Assembly (NCBI GenBank): GCA_949752735.1
Contig: OX457036.1
Location: forward strand, 4,409,624 to 4,473,623
Direction of reading: 5' to 3'
DNA length: 64,000 nt
DNA from: Lumbricus terrestris
Taxonomy: Eukaryota; Annelida; Clitellata; Crassiclitellata; Lumbricidae
Shown: positions 34,781 to 47,075 of the stretch, piece by piece
Layout: every line of letters begins with the position of its first letter
How positions within the stretch are numbered: position 1 is the first letter of the stretch
Made by a program: the position numbers and the translations under genes
The notes under the pieces: model-generated
What the model saw: the letters and a program-made list of their open reading frames with translations, nothing else
Database searches by the model: none
Told to the model about the DNA's origin: nothing

Positions 34781-35962
34781 CAGGGTGCGGCCAAAAAAAA
34801 TGTCCCATTTCTAAAATCGCGATTTCTCAAAAACCGCTGAATATTTTCTTATAAAACTTCGCCAGTCTATTTGACACATATCTATCTACAACTTGGCTAA
34901 ATCTGATGAAATTCGATTCATGAACACCAAAATGGTGCAACCCTAAAGTGAAACAATGTTATTTCCGTTTCAACAGACATTTAGTGACAGCAACAACGGC
35001 AATAAGTAACAAAGTAACGACGTAAACAGAAATGTAACAAAGTTCAAGGCTACTTTTTGTTATTGGCAAGATTAGGCCAAACTGTTTTGTGTAATGGATG
35101 TTCGAAGTGAACACCGTTTGCTTTTACGCAAGCTTCCAGACGTTTTCGAAAGCCCATGGCATAACAGACTTTTGAATGGTCTCAATTGACAAAAGTCATT
35201 CCAGATGATTTGTAGCGTATTTTTTCAGTTCAGAAATGCTCTTTGGCTTTGTGGTAAGTTTATTGTAAGTCACAAGCATTGCACCCCAGACAGCATAGTC
35301 GAGTGGGTTCATATCTGGGGAATTTGGCGGCCATGAATCCTTGTCGATGAAGTCCGGACAGTCACTTGTTAACCAATCTTGGGCCAGCTTGGCGCCGTGA
35401 GCGGGCGCTCCATCTTGCTGAAAAGTGAACTGACTTCCCAAGACAGTGTGCCAGTCATCGACAAGCTTAGGCAAAAGATTCTCCACGTAGTACTTAGAAT
35501 TGACTTTCTCGTCAATGAAATGCAAGCGTCCTTTGCCCTCATAGCTGACACCTGCAGAAACCATGATGTTGGGAGAGAACTTGGCTCTCTCGACCAACAG
35601 GCGGCTTGGATGGATATCGGCTTTTTTCTTCTTCGCCCAGACGCGGTTTTTTGAGTATTAATGGGTGGATTGATGTAAAAGATGTTTTCATCGGTGAAGA
35701 AAACCTTATTATGGCACACTGCAGGCTACTTTATGTAAAATTATGAATTCCTATTTCGTGAATGCCGTGTTAAATTGAAAAAATGCAGTTCTTTCTTCTG
35801 CTTGATGACACGATCACAAATATAAAGATACTGACATAAAATTTTCAACTAATATGCAGAAATATGTTGTGAATAAGAATGAAAAAATTTGTAAGAAAAT
35901 ATTCAGCGGTTTTAGAGAAATCGCAATTTCCGTAATGGGTCATTTTTTTTGGCCGCACCCTG
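34781..35962 (-). mobile_element. mariner-like element 2, full length
   Basis: 1,182 bp from CAGGGTGCGGCC to GGCCGCACCCTG, flanked by TA (TATA on both sides). The terminal inverted repeats run about 70 bp with scattered differences (shared CGATTTCTC-AAAACCGCTG and AATATTTTCTTA). It encodes a minus-strand transposase in two frames. The length and single-gene layout match a complete but damaged mariner-like element. Confidence 0.93.
35170..35722 (-). pseudogene. mariner-like DD37D-type transposase, catalytic half
   Basis: Minus strand. First catalytic block VFFTDEN near 35700. After a frame change near 35640-35660 comes AKFSPNIMVSAGVSYEGKG, then QQDGAPAH (35410 area) and PPNSPDMNPLDYAVWGAM (35290-35330). 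The second catalytic aspartate and the aspartate of NPLD are 37 residues apart, as in the maT/DD37D branch. The N-terminal DNA-binding part is not recoverable, and the frameshift implies it is inactive. Close relative of the remnant at 18306-18890. Confidence 0.88.
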
Positions 35963-36957
35963 TATATATTTGGACCAACTATTCGCGCGAATAAAAATAC
36001 GAATGGTGTACGCAATGAGTCTTCCGGCAACATTGAAAGTTTCAAATGTTAGCAAAAGATTTCATTTCGGTAAATTTGGTACACAACACAGACTAAAAGT
36101 AAACAGTCAACAACAGATAATTGTTGGATCATTCAGTCTATGTGCTTATGTAGCCGTAAATACAATGATTGTGCTTTACCTATAATTAAAAAAGACCCGC
36201 ACCCTGTCGATGAAGTTAAACTAACAATCGCATGGATAGGTTTAAACGTCCAATGGCATCATACCACGATGTTGACCCTTCTCCTTCAGTTTCCTACTCG
36301 ATCCTAATTACAATATTATTTAAGAAAATAATGCGCCGGATGTAGTAAATCATGTCACGAACAACTGTGACACATTTGAAATAAAATTTTCCTACATTAT
36401 AATAATAGAATTTTTGTTCAATGGATGGCTTAACGTTTTGATATCAATTTTGATGATGTTAGCCATCCTTACAACTCGTTCTAAACAGATCATCCTTAAT
36501 CTTCTTAATTTTGACCATCTCTTTCAAAACTACTATCAGATTGCATAAAGTGGGCGAGTAACCGGGAAGTTTAGGAGGCGTGATTTTGAACATTGCATCG
36601 TAAGAACAGAAGCGCTTCTGCGATAGATAACTTCATTATAAGTTTTTTTATAAAGCATTCACGCGTGACAAGAATTAACGACAAGAGACTTCTGACTGGA
36701 GCTCTTCATGCGACCATGTCGAGGGAATAATAATAAGACGACGAAGTAAAAAAGAGTAAGCTTAATATAAATGAGGATGCGAGGGTCAATTTATATAATG
36801 CCTGAGATACTATTTAAAGGTATGTAAAGAGTTTAATTTTATTAGCAGATATTTTCAGAATGTAACTAAATCGCAGCGCTGCCTGGATAGTCCTCTTCAT
36901 ATAATTGTTCCGGTTTTGCTGTCATCTCTTTACTTCTCTCTGTTGCTGTGTGTGTCT

Positions 36958-37028
36958 CGCTCTTTCTATATCTGTTTGTCTATCTGTTTGTCTGTCTGTC
37001 TGTAAGTCTGTCTGTCTCTCTTTCTCTC
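36958..37028. repeat. (TCTG)n microsatellite
   Basis: Impure TCTG array, paralogous to 15996-16090. Confidence 0.9.
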
Positions 37029-38713
37029 CGCCCTATTCTGACTACTGCATCATTAAAATGTTGATTGTCAAACAGCGCTGTTAATAGCTTGCAACACTTC
37101 AGTTATACACCTTTAAAATGAGATTAAAATGTTCTATGTAAATATTGAATTACTTGTGTGATGAGTTATCGCGTCTCCATCGTTACCCTGAGTCTCTCCA
37201 TTGCAACATTTATCCTTCTCCTGCAGTGGCTTAGCTACCATTATAACGAATGTGGACAAAAACCATGGAACCCGAGGTTCAAAGAGCTTCCGAACATTTT
37301 AAGAAAATTTCACATGCTTTTCCGTGACTCTGCCGTCTACGACCATTGCAGTCTGTAGGCAAGAGAGGCATCATGATGCTATACAAAAGATCACAGACAT
37401 TGGTTACGTGTGTATGATGTCTGTCTATAGAACTATATGGGTCACTTTATGTTTCGAAGTATATGACCAACGAACAATCAGTTGTGTATGAAGCAACGTT
37501 CATCTAGTGCCCACCATATACAATTAAAGGTGAGATGCGAAAGACTAAGAGTGGACCCTGTAGAACAAGTACAGCGACAAAGAGAGCTCGTTGCAAAGCG
37601 AGGGACCAGCAGCCGAGATGACACTTGGTGGTAGTACGGTGAAAATGGACGATGAGCTGTGAGAGTGACGAGCCAGTGTACTCGGGGCACTCAGGGTACG
37701 GAAGAGGCAGAGCAAGACCAAACGTGTGCACATTGTACAGACAGAAAATAAGCGATACGTCACATTGCTATTTCCGTATAGTTGTGCTAGAGGATTGTAC
37801 AGTAGGCTTCAAGTCAGGCCAAAGCAGCACAAAAATGTTCAAACTCAAACATAAACAGCATAAAACGGGTTTAATAAACTTTGAGCAATTTCATTCATCA
37901 AGGGTTGAGGTCTCATTACACATCGGTATAATTATGAAATTATAGCGTCCCAGGCAAAATTGGCCTGCCTTATTATTGTGCATAGACGTATGCAGCTCTG
38001 GACTAATGGTTATTACCATGTCAGAAATCGACTTCAAGTCGGAAGTTGGTGGTTTTCTGCAAATTCGGGTCAAATCGTTTTGGTTCTTGCGACCAGTGGC
38101 GGAGGAGGAGGATTCAAGGTTTATCGACAGCTTATGACAACATAAGCGGTTACCATCCACATAGCATAGCTTTGGGAAATTAAAAAGTCGAATATATTGC
38201 GCCGCTAAAACATACTTAAAGGTGTCTTTGAGGTGTGTTAAATGAATGAATGGTTCGCGATTTTAACAACTTAATATGACAACAGAGGTCTTTGAAGACC
38301 ATACGAATGTTGTGGCTTAACTCACCGCATACGATTCCCATGTTATTCAGGCAAGCGTAAACTTGTAAACTGACCGTTTTGTCATAGAATAACTCGTTTA
38401 AAGTCCAAAGTACATTACAACTGCCCGTCCAGAATTTTCTACAGTTAGATTTAAATAATTTACGTCTGTTTGTGAGTACTGCTGCAACACATTGTATAAT
38501 TTTTCTGATTGATCATCTTATCGAATAAACATTATTAACTGAATTGCATTTGCTGTAAAACAATGAATATTAGTGACACTGGAAAATGCTGGTTTGCTGC
38601 CTTTAAATGTTGCATATTGGACTCAATGAATTCTGTACTTTACTTTTTGTACTTTAATGCCTACATAAATTTTCACTGCTTAAACGACCTTTGATTTCAT
38701 ACGACGACGTATT

Positions 38714-39260
38714 ATTGGAATTGAACAAAATTAAAGAATGACCTCGACGTTGACCTTATAACCTTCACATGACCCCTGGGTGACAAAGGCAATACCACAA
38801 ATGAATTATACATACATGTGCCTGACTCAGTAATATTTGAGGTATTACACGTGCATATGCTGTGATATACTATGTTGCTATTTTGCTGTATAATATTGGT
38901 CAGTGCTAACATTCCAATGGTCTCAACAGAACATTTTTGCTTACAACTGTGTGACATGGATTGTTGACTGAAATGTAAATGTAATTTAGGGGCCAGGTTG
39001 ATAATTTGCTCTTAGCTTTTTCTGGGCTTCCTGTTGCTTAGAGACCGTTCAGTATCCACGACTTGAACCCATGTTCTTTTTGTTTCTTTGGCAATAAGTA
39101 AATAAATAAATAAATGAAAAAAATTAATTAAATGACCTTGAAAATGACCCTACAACCTTCAGATGACCCCGGATGACAAAAATTAATCAATATCAGATAT
39201 GAATTCTACATACCTGAGTCGGTATTATTAGAGTTATTACACGTGCATATCCTGTAGGAA
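38714..39260 (+). repeat. diverged direct duplication, about 120-bp copies
   Basis: GACCTCGACGTTGACC...ACACGTGCATATGCTGT (38740-38865) recurs as GACCTTGAAAATGACC...ACACGTGCATATCCTGT (39132-39255). Shared blocks: ACCTTC, ATGACCCC, GAATT-TACATAC and TTACACGTGCATAT. Confidence 0.75.
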
Positions 39261-39279
39261 ATAATAAAGACTAATTTTC

Positions 39280-39305
39280 CAATATGGCCGGAGACGGCCA
39301 TATTG
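39280..39305. repeat. perfect short hairpin
   Basis: CAATATGGCCG, GAGA, CGGCCATATTG: 11-bp perfect arms with a GAGA tetraloop. It lies directly downstream of the duplication above. Confidence 0.9.
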
Positions 39306-39656
39306 AATTTTACAATTGCGCCATTCGTGACGTCATGGAGAAGAAGCACCTCGACGATTTTTCTTGTCCAGGGACTCACTGACTGTTTGGAAGTGAGAAA
39401 TTCCCTCAACACCAATGATACGGGACCTCATTGCACATCAAGGAATTAAAATTAATATAAAAGTCGTTGGTCGTTGCTGAACAAATTTTTTGCCGTATTT
39501 TGCTTTATATAAAATTTATAACCATGCTTTGGCCGTGTATAAATGGACAGATGGATCCGTACACCAAAATGCGGAGAGCAATTTGTCAAAAAAAACGAAA
39601 TATTATGTCTGCACACCCTCAAGGATAACAGTGATAGTATTAACGGTCCACTAACA

Positions 39657-39800
39657 CACCTTTGGTAACTCGACCCGGACCACCACGGACTACTCTCACG
39701 GACAACCCTTCTAACTCAGCGCAGCGCTCGTGAATAAGCTGGTGCCGGGCGCTTGGCTTTCCAGTGGCGCTTTAGAAATTTCGAGTTTACGATTTACCTT
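39657..39800 (+). mobile_element. CR1-like LINE 3' end, (GATTA)n-type tail
   Basis: Matches 2250-2390: GGTAACTCGACCCGGACCAC, AGCTGGTGCCGGGCGCTTGG and GGCGCTTTAGAAATTTCGAG, then TTTACGATTTAC. No coding sequence. 5'-truncated. Confidence 0.85.
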
Positions 39801-40473
39801 CAAAACGTTATACAACTATTGTTATATAATTGAACTTCTTGCCATTTTTAGCAAACCGCCACTGGCTGCACTCTGCCAGTGCCAGTCCCAAGCCTGGATA
39901 AAGGAGGAGGGCGTCGCTAACGGTCTTTGTTACCACACGGTGACGTTTAACTGCAAATACCATACCAAAACTTTGAATTTCTACCGCTGATTATATAATT
40001 GAATTTCCTGCCATTTTTAGCAGATTGTTCCATCAAATGCAAGATAGTGAGTAGGCTAGTAGAACTTTTCGTCTAGTTTTCTGCCCCAACAGCAGGCTTA
40101 TAATAATGTTCGAGCCGTCATTCCTTTTGAAGTTGGGCCGCGTCCTTAAAATTCCGATAATTATTATTCATCTGCCATTATCTTGTACGGCATCATCTGT
40201 CGCGATCATTCTATTGCTTACTCTATCCTTAATTTTTGTATCTTTCGATGACCATTCTTTATAGTGAATATCCTCGCAGCGTGTGTCAAATCCACTTTTT
40301 TCGTCTCACCATTATCAGGTTTCTTTCTTCTCCAGTCATTCCTAACACTTCTTCATTCACCGTACAATTCTCGTATGTCAACAGTCAATTAGTAAATCCC
40401 GCTAATATATAACTATTTAATAGCGATTTAAAGGTGTGCAATCATACGCAAAGAAAGACAGGATGCAAACAGT
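39801..40473. other. no gene; relic of a dispersed repeat at 39845-39970
   Basis: 39850-39965 (CTGCACTCTGCCAGTGCCAG, AGCCTGGATAA, GTGACGTTTAACTGCAAATA) is the reverse complement of 33935-34045 and also resembles 15330-15400 and 34500-34560. This is an old dispersed family ending in the GTTTAAC hairpin region. Nothing coding recognised. Confidence 0.6.
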
Positions 40474-41789
40474 CAGTGGCGGCGCCAGGGGGGGGGCTGG
40501 AGGGGGCTAAGCCCCCCCTAGATGCGGCTCAGCCCCCCAAAACAAAATGCGGAAAATGTCTATAACGGCTTATTTCGTAATAAGAAAACTAGACAATGAT
40601 CAATGGCATCGAAATCTACTTTGAGAATGAAGTTAGCGACTTCATTTCTTGGCCTCAGTCTATGAAAACGGGTGACAAGTTTGCACCCTTACCTTTTGAC
40701 CATACAACGGAACAGGGTTGTCAAAATTGTCGAAGAAACAACATGGCTCTTAGACACCTCGTTTCAGATTGAAACCGTTTTATAAGTATTAGACGTATAG
40801 AAATATCGAAATTGCCAAGTCCTTCAAAAAGTGGTGCAAAGCTGTATTTTCTCTTGATTTTTCGCATATTTCACAAAATTAATCATCGTCACAAAAGATT
40901 GTTTAGGGTTTTCTCCCTCCTGCAATCAACTATATAATCATAGCGTAGATGCTTGCGCCAGTGGCGGTGTCAGAGGGTAATTAGGGGTTATAGCCTCTAA
41001 ATGCGGCTCAGCCCCCCCCCCAAAGCAAAAAGCAGAAAATATCCATAACGGCTTATTTCGTAATAAGAAAGCTAGACAATATTCAATGGCATCGAAATCA
41101 ACTATATAATTTATTATATATAATATACATATTCTATATAAATAAAATATATATATTAAGCTTTATAGGTCATTTCATTCATTGTATTGCAAATGCTACA
41201 CATTTTAGTGAACCACTTTTGTTGCATTTAGTAGCTGTCTAAACCGTTTCTTCTTTATGGAATGGAAGCTGTCAGCCCTACCAAAAGTGAGCTGGACTCT
41301 TTAAAGTGCACTTACAGCTCTGCAATATGTGAAATTTTTAAAGTCTTCCATAGTGGTGTTGCATCTGTACTGCACTTCATGCATGAAAATAATATTACAG
41401 ACTGCTGATTATCCAGAAATGCCTTTGACACAACAATGTAGTTGTCAGATTTGCATCATGTTTCTCTTACACACCTCAAATGTGTGCGCTTTTGTAATTT
41501 TCGGTATAATAATTATTATATTCTTATTGTGTATACCACCACTGTCTGGGAATGTAGGCCTACGTTTGATATAATGGTCAACTAAGAAGTCCTAGTGCTA
41601 TTAGCATATATATGTAAAACATTTGTGTGCAGATAATTAAAATTATAATTATAAAATAATTGTGTGCATAAATCTAAGCATGCATATTTTTGTATTAAGG
41701 ACACTTTAACTGTTTTCTGTCATTAGTAATATGCAGGCAGATAAATATAATAGTGTCCTGTGAATGCTGTTGGACACCTTTATTGTGAT

Positions 41790-41875
41790 TTATTTTTATT
41801 TGTGATTATTTTAATTCAATGTTCAGGGTAACGGTCTCTGTTGTCATAGACCCTGGTCAAATCGGATCCATCCAT
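41790..41875 (+). mobile_element. hairpin retroposon in minisatellite
   Basis: Arms 41824-41829 / 41850-41855, loop 41830-41849, tail GGATCCATCCA. Same position as in copy 1 (10322-10405), so it was present in the common ancestor of the two hAT-like copies. Confidence 0.8.
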
Positions 41876-42289
41876 TATTGTGATGCCTTTTTATTGCAAA
41901 ATTTCTGAGTATTAATACTGTGTTGGACACCTTTATTGTGATAACTTGAAACTCGAGTCCGTGTCCATGGCCGACTTTTTATACGATAAAACTGAATTGC
42001 ACACCATTTTATTGTAAAATTTCTGAATATTAATGTTGTGTTGGACACCTTTATTGTGATAACTAGAAACTCGGGTCCGAGTCTATGGTCGACTTTTTAT
42101 ACGATAATAGTGAATTGCACACCGATGTATTGTAAAATTTCTGAATATTAGTACTCTGTTGGACACCTTTTATTGTGATAACTTGGATCTCGAGTCTGTG
42201 TCCATGGTTGACTTTTTTATACGATAGTACTGAATTGCACACCATTGTATTGTATTTTCTGAATCTTAATACGCTGTTGAACACCTTTA

Positions 42290-42380
42290 TTGTGATTTAT
42301 TTTTATTTGTGATTATCTTATTTGAATGTCCAGGGTAACGGTCTCTGTTGTCATAGACCCTGGTCAAATCGGATCCATCC
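42290..42380 (+). mobile_element. hairpin retroposon in minisatellite, second unit
   Basis: Arms 42330-42336 / 42357-42363, loop 42337-42356. The surrounding TTTATTTTTATTTGTGATTAT is identical to that of the first, so it was copied along with its host unit during array expansion rather than inserted independently. Confidence 0.75.
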
Positions 42381-43103
42381 ATTATTGTGATTACTTTTTT
42401 ATTGTAAAATTTCTGAGTATTAATACTGTGTTGGACACCTTTTATTGTGATAACTTGGATCTCGAGTCTGTGTCCATGGTTGACTTTTTATACGATAGTA
42501 CTGAATTGCACACCATTTTATTGTAAGATTTCTGATTATTAATACTGTGTTAGACACCTTTTTTTGTGACAACTTGGATCCCGTGACTGTGTCCATGGTT
42601 GACTTTTTATACGATAATACTGAATTGCACACCATTGTTTTGTGGAATTTCTTAATAATAATGCGGTGTTGGACACCTCTTATTGGGATTACTTGGATCT
42701 CGAGTCTGTGTTCATGGTCGACTTTTTTATACAATAATACTGAATTGCACACCATTTTATTGTAAGATTTCTGATTATTAATACTGTGTTAGACACCTTT
42801 TATTGTGACAACTTGGATCCCGAGACTGTGTCCATGGTTGACTTTTTATACGATAATACTGAATTGCACACCATTGTTTTGTGGAATTTCTGAATAATAA
42901 TTCGGTGTTGGACACCTCTTATTGTGATAACTTGGAACTCTAGTCAATGTGGTTTTTGAGTGCTTGCATATCGGTATATCAAAGACAATAAGGACCTTAC
43001 ATTACCTCACTGCCTGCACCACATAGCTACTCGGGCTGCTATGTGCACACGCACTGTATATAATGCATTGCCTTTCGGCTCAGATGACTGAAATTCGGGG
43101 TAT

Positions 43104-43218
43104 CGATGGATCCGATTTGACCAGGGTCTATGACAACAGAGGCCGTTACCCTGGACAGAAATTTGCTCGGCATATTACAGCAGTTAAGAGCTTTTTTCTT
43201 TTGAAGTTTTAGAATTTT
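43104..43218 (-). mobile_element. hairpin retroposon with empty-site proof
   Basis: AATTCGGGGTAT flanks both ends (43092-43103 and 43219-43230). The corresponding place in hAT copy 1 (11109-11125, GAAATTCGGGGTATGGTAC) has a single uninterrupted copy. The 115-bp element has stem 43121-43127 / 43148-43154 and loop 43128-43147. In its own orientation it begins with an A-rich lead and ends GGATCCATCG. Confidence 0.92.
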
Positions 43219-43604
43219 AATTCGGGGTATGGTACAGCGCTGGCACGGCATAGACTTGACGCGGACGCGTTTGAGGACCTCCCATTCTCTTTTGCTACCC
43301 AAGTTGGACACCTCTGTTTATGATAATTCGGCACTTAATCTAGGTTTGCGGCCGGTTACACTAAAACCTCAACAATTGCTGACTTCGTTTAAATAACCCA
43401 CTCAATCTCAAACCACATCTTGCAATGGAATATTTATGTGGAGCGCGCTTGTGCCAGTGCACAATTTTTTTGTAAAACCCTTCGCACGATTGCAATATGA
43501 CCGCCCTGGGAAGAAAATGTTCTAGTTGCGTCTCTGGGAGGGAGGAAGGCTTGGGGCTTCAGCCCCCCCAAACCTGAAATCCTGGCGCCGCCACTGCAAA
43601 CAGT

Positions 43605-43975
43605 ATTGTATTGTATTGTATAAAAACATTTATAAAGCGCCTCTACTAGGGTGAACCGTTCAGAGGCGCTCCCAGTGCGCAAGGCCACGAGAGAAGAAAT
43701 AGGTTTTAAGAAAAGAAAATGAGGAGGAGGGATTACCTGTCAGAAGTTGAGATCGAGTAGAAGGAGAGAGCGTATTCCAAAGAGAGGGGCCAATTGATGT
43801 AAAGGAACGGGACTGAGCCATAGCCGTTCTAGTAGGAGGTACTAGAAGTTCAAATCTGTCTAAAGAGCGGAGTGGACGATGTGAGGAGGCTGAAACTGGC
43901 CTGCGAATTCCATTGGTTAGATATTTTGGGGCAAGACCCCGTTGTGCTTTAGAGACCAAAATGAGAATTATATGA
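43605..43975 (-). pseudogene. L2-like LINE fragment, (ATACA)n-tailed
   Basis: Minus strand reading AQRGLAPKYL, RPLRSLDRFELLVPPTRTAM, QSRSFTSIGPSLWNTL and FSFLKTYFFSRGLAHWERL before a stop. The GGGAGCGCCTCTGAACGG...AGGCGCTTTATAAATG stem and a tail of ACAATACAATACAATAC follow. It starts exactly at the right target duplication of hAT-like copy 2. Catalytic core absent. Confidence 0.85.
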
Positions 43976-43992
43976 CAGTGATGAGACTTGTC

Positions 43993-44100
43993 ATTATTCA
44001 GAAGTTTAACGTCGTCCTGTGACATCAGTGACCGTTTACGACAAACCAGAAAATAAAAAATGTATTGAAGACAAATTTCTAGCATCGAACAAAAGTTTAC
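43993..44100 (-). mobile_element. Nimb-like 3' hairpin remnant
   Basis: Reverse complement of the Nimb-like 3' end: arms 44011-44016 and 44037-44042 (5 of 6 paired), loop 44017-44036, AATAAT side at 43993. The upstream region AGACAAATTTCTAG matches 30000-29990 in reverse. Confidence 0.75.
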
Positions 44101-44419
44101 AAAAGTGATTGAACAAAGTTTTTTGACATCATGAAATGATGTTTCTACGACTGAAACCGATGCATAGTGAGAGGTGGGAGAATGTGACAGGAGTACGATG
44201 GTGATGTGCATAATTATCACCATTGATTTTCGTTTTGGCTGTGGATTTGGTGATGACGCGCGTGAAGAGGGACACAGATGCCGGACTGAGGCAGGTGAAT
44301 GAGCAACTTGAGCAAGGTTGACTTATCTCGACTTTGCAATTAGCAATCCTTTTAATATATACTTACTCGAATAGCGATTTTAAGGTGTGTAATTCTGATA
44401 TGTATTTTGATCAGGTATT

Positions 44420-44695
44420 ATGATATTGTCCTGTTTAGACGATACATGGAGATGCATGAAAGAACTTATATCCAAAACGCAAGTCAAGGCGAGAAAATTA
44501 GAACTTGCCATTAACCAAGAAAAGACAAAATTCATGAACGTAGGAAGATGGAACGAGGTTGATAGGATTGTGATCGACGGTAGAGCGGTGAAAATAGTTG
44601 ACTCTTTCTGCTGTCTAGGCAGCCAAATTGCAGTAGATAGTAGCTGTGACAGAGAAGTAAAGATGCGCATAGGGAAGGCAAACTCTGTTTTGTAA
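44420..44695 (+). pseudogene. LINE reverse transcriptase thumb fragment
   Basis: Open frame reading ARKLELAINQEKTKFMNVG, IVIDGRAVKIVDSFCCLGSQ and CDREVKMRIGKANSV, then a stop. The conserved IDG-V...F-CLGS-I...D-SCD-E-K-RIGKA pattern belongs to invertebrate endonuclease/reverse-transcriptase LINEs. The catalytic box is absent. The last 65 bp match 19858-19920. Confidence 0.8.
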
Positions 44696-47075
44696 GGTTT
44701 TATTAAGTTAGGGCAATCTCATCTGGACCCGTACATATGATACTCAGCAAACCTGAATTGATTGTTAAAAGAATTATTGCTAAAGTTTCCTTTAATACTC
44801 AAATTAACTCTTTATTTCTTTAACTGAACCTCATAAAATATCCCATATTATTCCAAACAGGTACAATGGTACACTGCATACGTACAATTATGACAAAAAC
44901 TTCTTCCACATGCATTCTCATCCTATTTCAGACCTAGCTTATATATCTTTGCAAAACATTACGCCAGAAAGCTTTCTATTAAATATAATGGTCCTCTCTC
45001 ATGGAATAATAAACAGGAAACTATTCGTGTCGCCAGAAGTGTCGCCCAATTTAAACTCAAATGAGTGCAGACAAAATAAATAATTCAAATAAACGAGATT
45101 ATCATACGAAGTTTTTTTCTATTTATTTTGAGGTAAGGCAGATGGCAGGTAGCGCAATGCAACTACCTACCTACATGTTTCCCATGAAACCACCATTTAA
45201 TATTTTCCTTACCTATTACCATGTTGTTTTAATGAACAAGGTTTTCGGCATAAGCTTGGCACATGCATGCACCATTAGCAATATAACTACCATCAAATCA
45301 AAGTCCTTAACTTGCAATTACTCAGCGCTTCGGCGTGAAACTCCGATGCAGTGTCCGCGCTGTAGTCGGAGCGCCTCTGAGTAGATTTTGAGGGCTGGAA
45401 GAGGTGCTATAACAAGTGCACATACAAACAAACAAAGAAATTGGCCTAATTCTCCATAATATTAACATAAACAGTAACGCAATGTGAACCATCATAATAA
45501 TTGCCAACTACCATTAATCTCCGCATGTACTGATTGTGAATGTACATGTATCATTGTCTGTCTATTTTGTGTTTATGGGATCAATAAACAAATCGAATTG
45601 AAATTAAATTTGATAGGCGAACAATAAGGTCGATGTGATGCTAATAACGATCCGTGTTTCATCCTTTTATAGCATTGGTGAGCCGCGTCATAAAGGTGTC
45701 TAAATGGATTGATGAATAGCGAGTATAACGACAGCTAATGCCAATCAAGGTTTTGACATCCAAATACGTACGGGGTGCCATTAGTTGCGTTCGTATGACT
45801 TGCAGCCGTGCAGAATCAAGTCATCTCCATGGTTAACCCACTGGTCTAGAATGGGCCACACCAGGAGCTGCGCCTGCTTTCGCGAACTCTTACTGGAACA
45901 TTTTTTTTTCAACTCAGAACTGCACAGTTTGCCGTTTCTTCCGTGCTAAATTATAGGAATAATCGTAAATTTATGATGATGACTTTGCAAGTTGCGATGT
46001 ATTTTCATTCACCTATTAGAACTGGTGTTGAAAAACCAAAACTATGACAAATGGAAAAGCATGAGAGGCTGCAGGCTATAAAACTGAAGAATTAAGCAGT
46101 CGAACAAGTGATGCAGTTTGCGAACTTTCCATCGAAGGTCTTTCAACAGAGAACGGATGAGATGATACACAAAAGATATCAAACGGAGAATTGGGTTGAC
46201 GTGTGCGATGCTCAACAGACTTGATGATTATAATTATAGGGGGAAAACCAGCATATCGATAACAGCCAAGCTGAGGAAGTACGGATGGTTTGTCATCTCA
46301 TTGCTAATTATTATGCTTAAATTAGCAATCTAAGGAAAATACTGAGAACATATAGGAGATACAGTTCCTGTCAGATGGCAATCGAAGCGAGGTAACGAAA
46401 TCCAGTTTATATATCATTTATGGAAAAGTAATCAAGGGTGTTTAAGTGAATGCGACAGTACATGTTTTTCAATGTGTTGAACGACTAGCTACGCTGTAGT
46501 AGGAATCTGTAGTATAGACAAATTCCGAAATTCCGAAATGAGGTGACCACTGAGGAGCTGAAACAGAAGGAGACAGTGGTGGACAAGATCAGCAATCCAG
46601 TGCTGTGCATACTAACATTCGTATTACCCAACTTCCCGGTCTCCATTTAAAGATAAACGCATATTATTAAGCATTCGCAATATTTGTGGCAAAGTTGTGG
46701 ATAAAACTGATCTGCGTTTAGATCTGAGTGACAGTGACAAATTCCGTGGCCTGTCTTTCTACCTGATTATTGCAAGACCTATAGACAAGACCAGATTAAA
46801 CAACACTGAATGAAATGGTCAATTATTTTGGACAACTACGTCTAACGTAATCGTCATCAAAATTTGCCAAACTTCTAGAAAGCCATTCGAATGTGTTGCG
46901 CTGGGCAATAGTTTATTCACGAGCGCTGCATCAAGTCAGACGGGTTGTCGAAAGGTTTGTCCGTTTAGCAGGGGATCAAAGGGCAGCGTAGATGTGCAGG
47001 CGACATATTATTATACCGTAGGGTGTGAAATAATGGCTAAAGACATCCTTCCAGTGTGACCCATTAGCCATACAC
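44630..47075 (+). repeat. segmental duplication block 2, copy B
   Basis: Counterpart of 19855-20930 joined to 25660-26995. The intervening 4.7 kb of copy A is absent here, so it was either inserted into A or deleted from B around 45955. It contains AAAGGTGTCTAA at 45692-45703 and a reverse transcriptase scrap at 46528-46610. Confidence 0.82.
45318..45440 (+). mobile_element. tRNA-SINE family A, head-less copy
   Basis: Matches SINE A from CTCAGCGCTTCGGCGTGAAA through the GGAGCGCCTCTGAGTAG stem to the CACATACAAACAAACAAA tail. The tRNA head with its promoter boxes is missing. Absent from paralogous copy A near 20440. Confidence 0.85.

Larger units (their letters stand above)
31485..39512 (+). 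repeat. segmental duplication block 1, copy B
   Basis: Counterpart of 12945-17982. It is longer because of later insertions: a 460-bp MITE (32290-32750), a 142-bp hAT-like MITE (32994-33135), a segment at 34640-36595 containing mariner-like element 2, and extra sequence at 38710-39440. It lacks the hairpin retroposons at 14851 and 15698 and mariner-like element 1. Open frames differ from copy A, so no host gene is called. Confidence 0.85.
41771..42930 (+). repeat. 118-bp minisatellite, about 9-10 units
   Basis: Same unit as at 10301-10960, roughly twice as many copies. Starts of the GGACACC word lie near 41771, 41928, 42043, 42162, 42432, 42552, 42671, 42791 and 42909. The long intervals contain the hairpin retroposons at about 41790-41875 and 42290-42380. 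Point variants are shared by alternate units, suggesting expansion by multi-unit steps. Confidence 0.9.
40474..43596 (+). mobile_element. hAT-like DNA transposon, non-autonomous copy 2
   Basis: 3,123 bp with the same 16-bp perfect terminal repeats as copy 1 and a perfect 8-bp target duplication CAAACAGT (40466-40473 and 43597-43604). It is uninterrupted where copy 1 has the nested LINE, but has a longer minisatellite (41771-42930), two hairpin retroposons in minisatellite units and one at 43104-43218. An internal second copy of the 5' end begins near 40959. The leading frame (KMSITAYF near 40555) is disrupted relative to copy 1. No transposase core. Confidence 0.9.

Noticed and set aside
35379..35654. 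Plus-strand frames across the mariner-like elements
   Set aside because: Antisense shadows of the minus-strand transposase.
42063..42765. Repeated 40-residue peptides (VCNSVLSYKK... type)
   Set aside because: They come from the 118-bp minisatellite. The unit is not a multiple of three, frames break between units, and no codon-level conservation is visible.
41771..42930. CRISPR-like regular spacing
   Set aside because: Units are 118 bp and similar along their whole length with no unique spacers. This is a minisatellite in a eukaryotic transposon.
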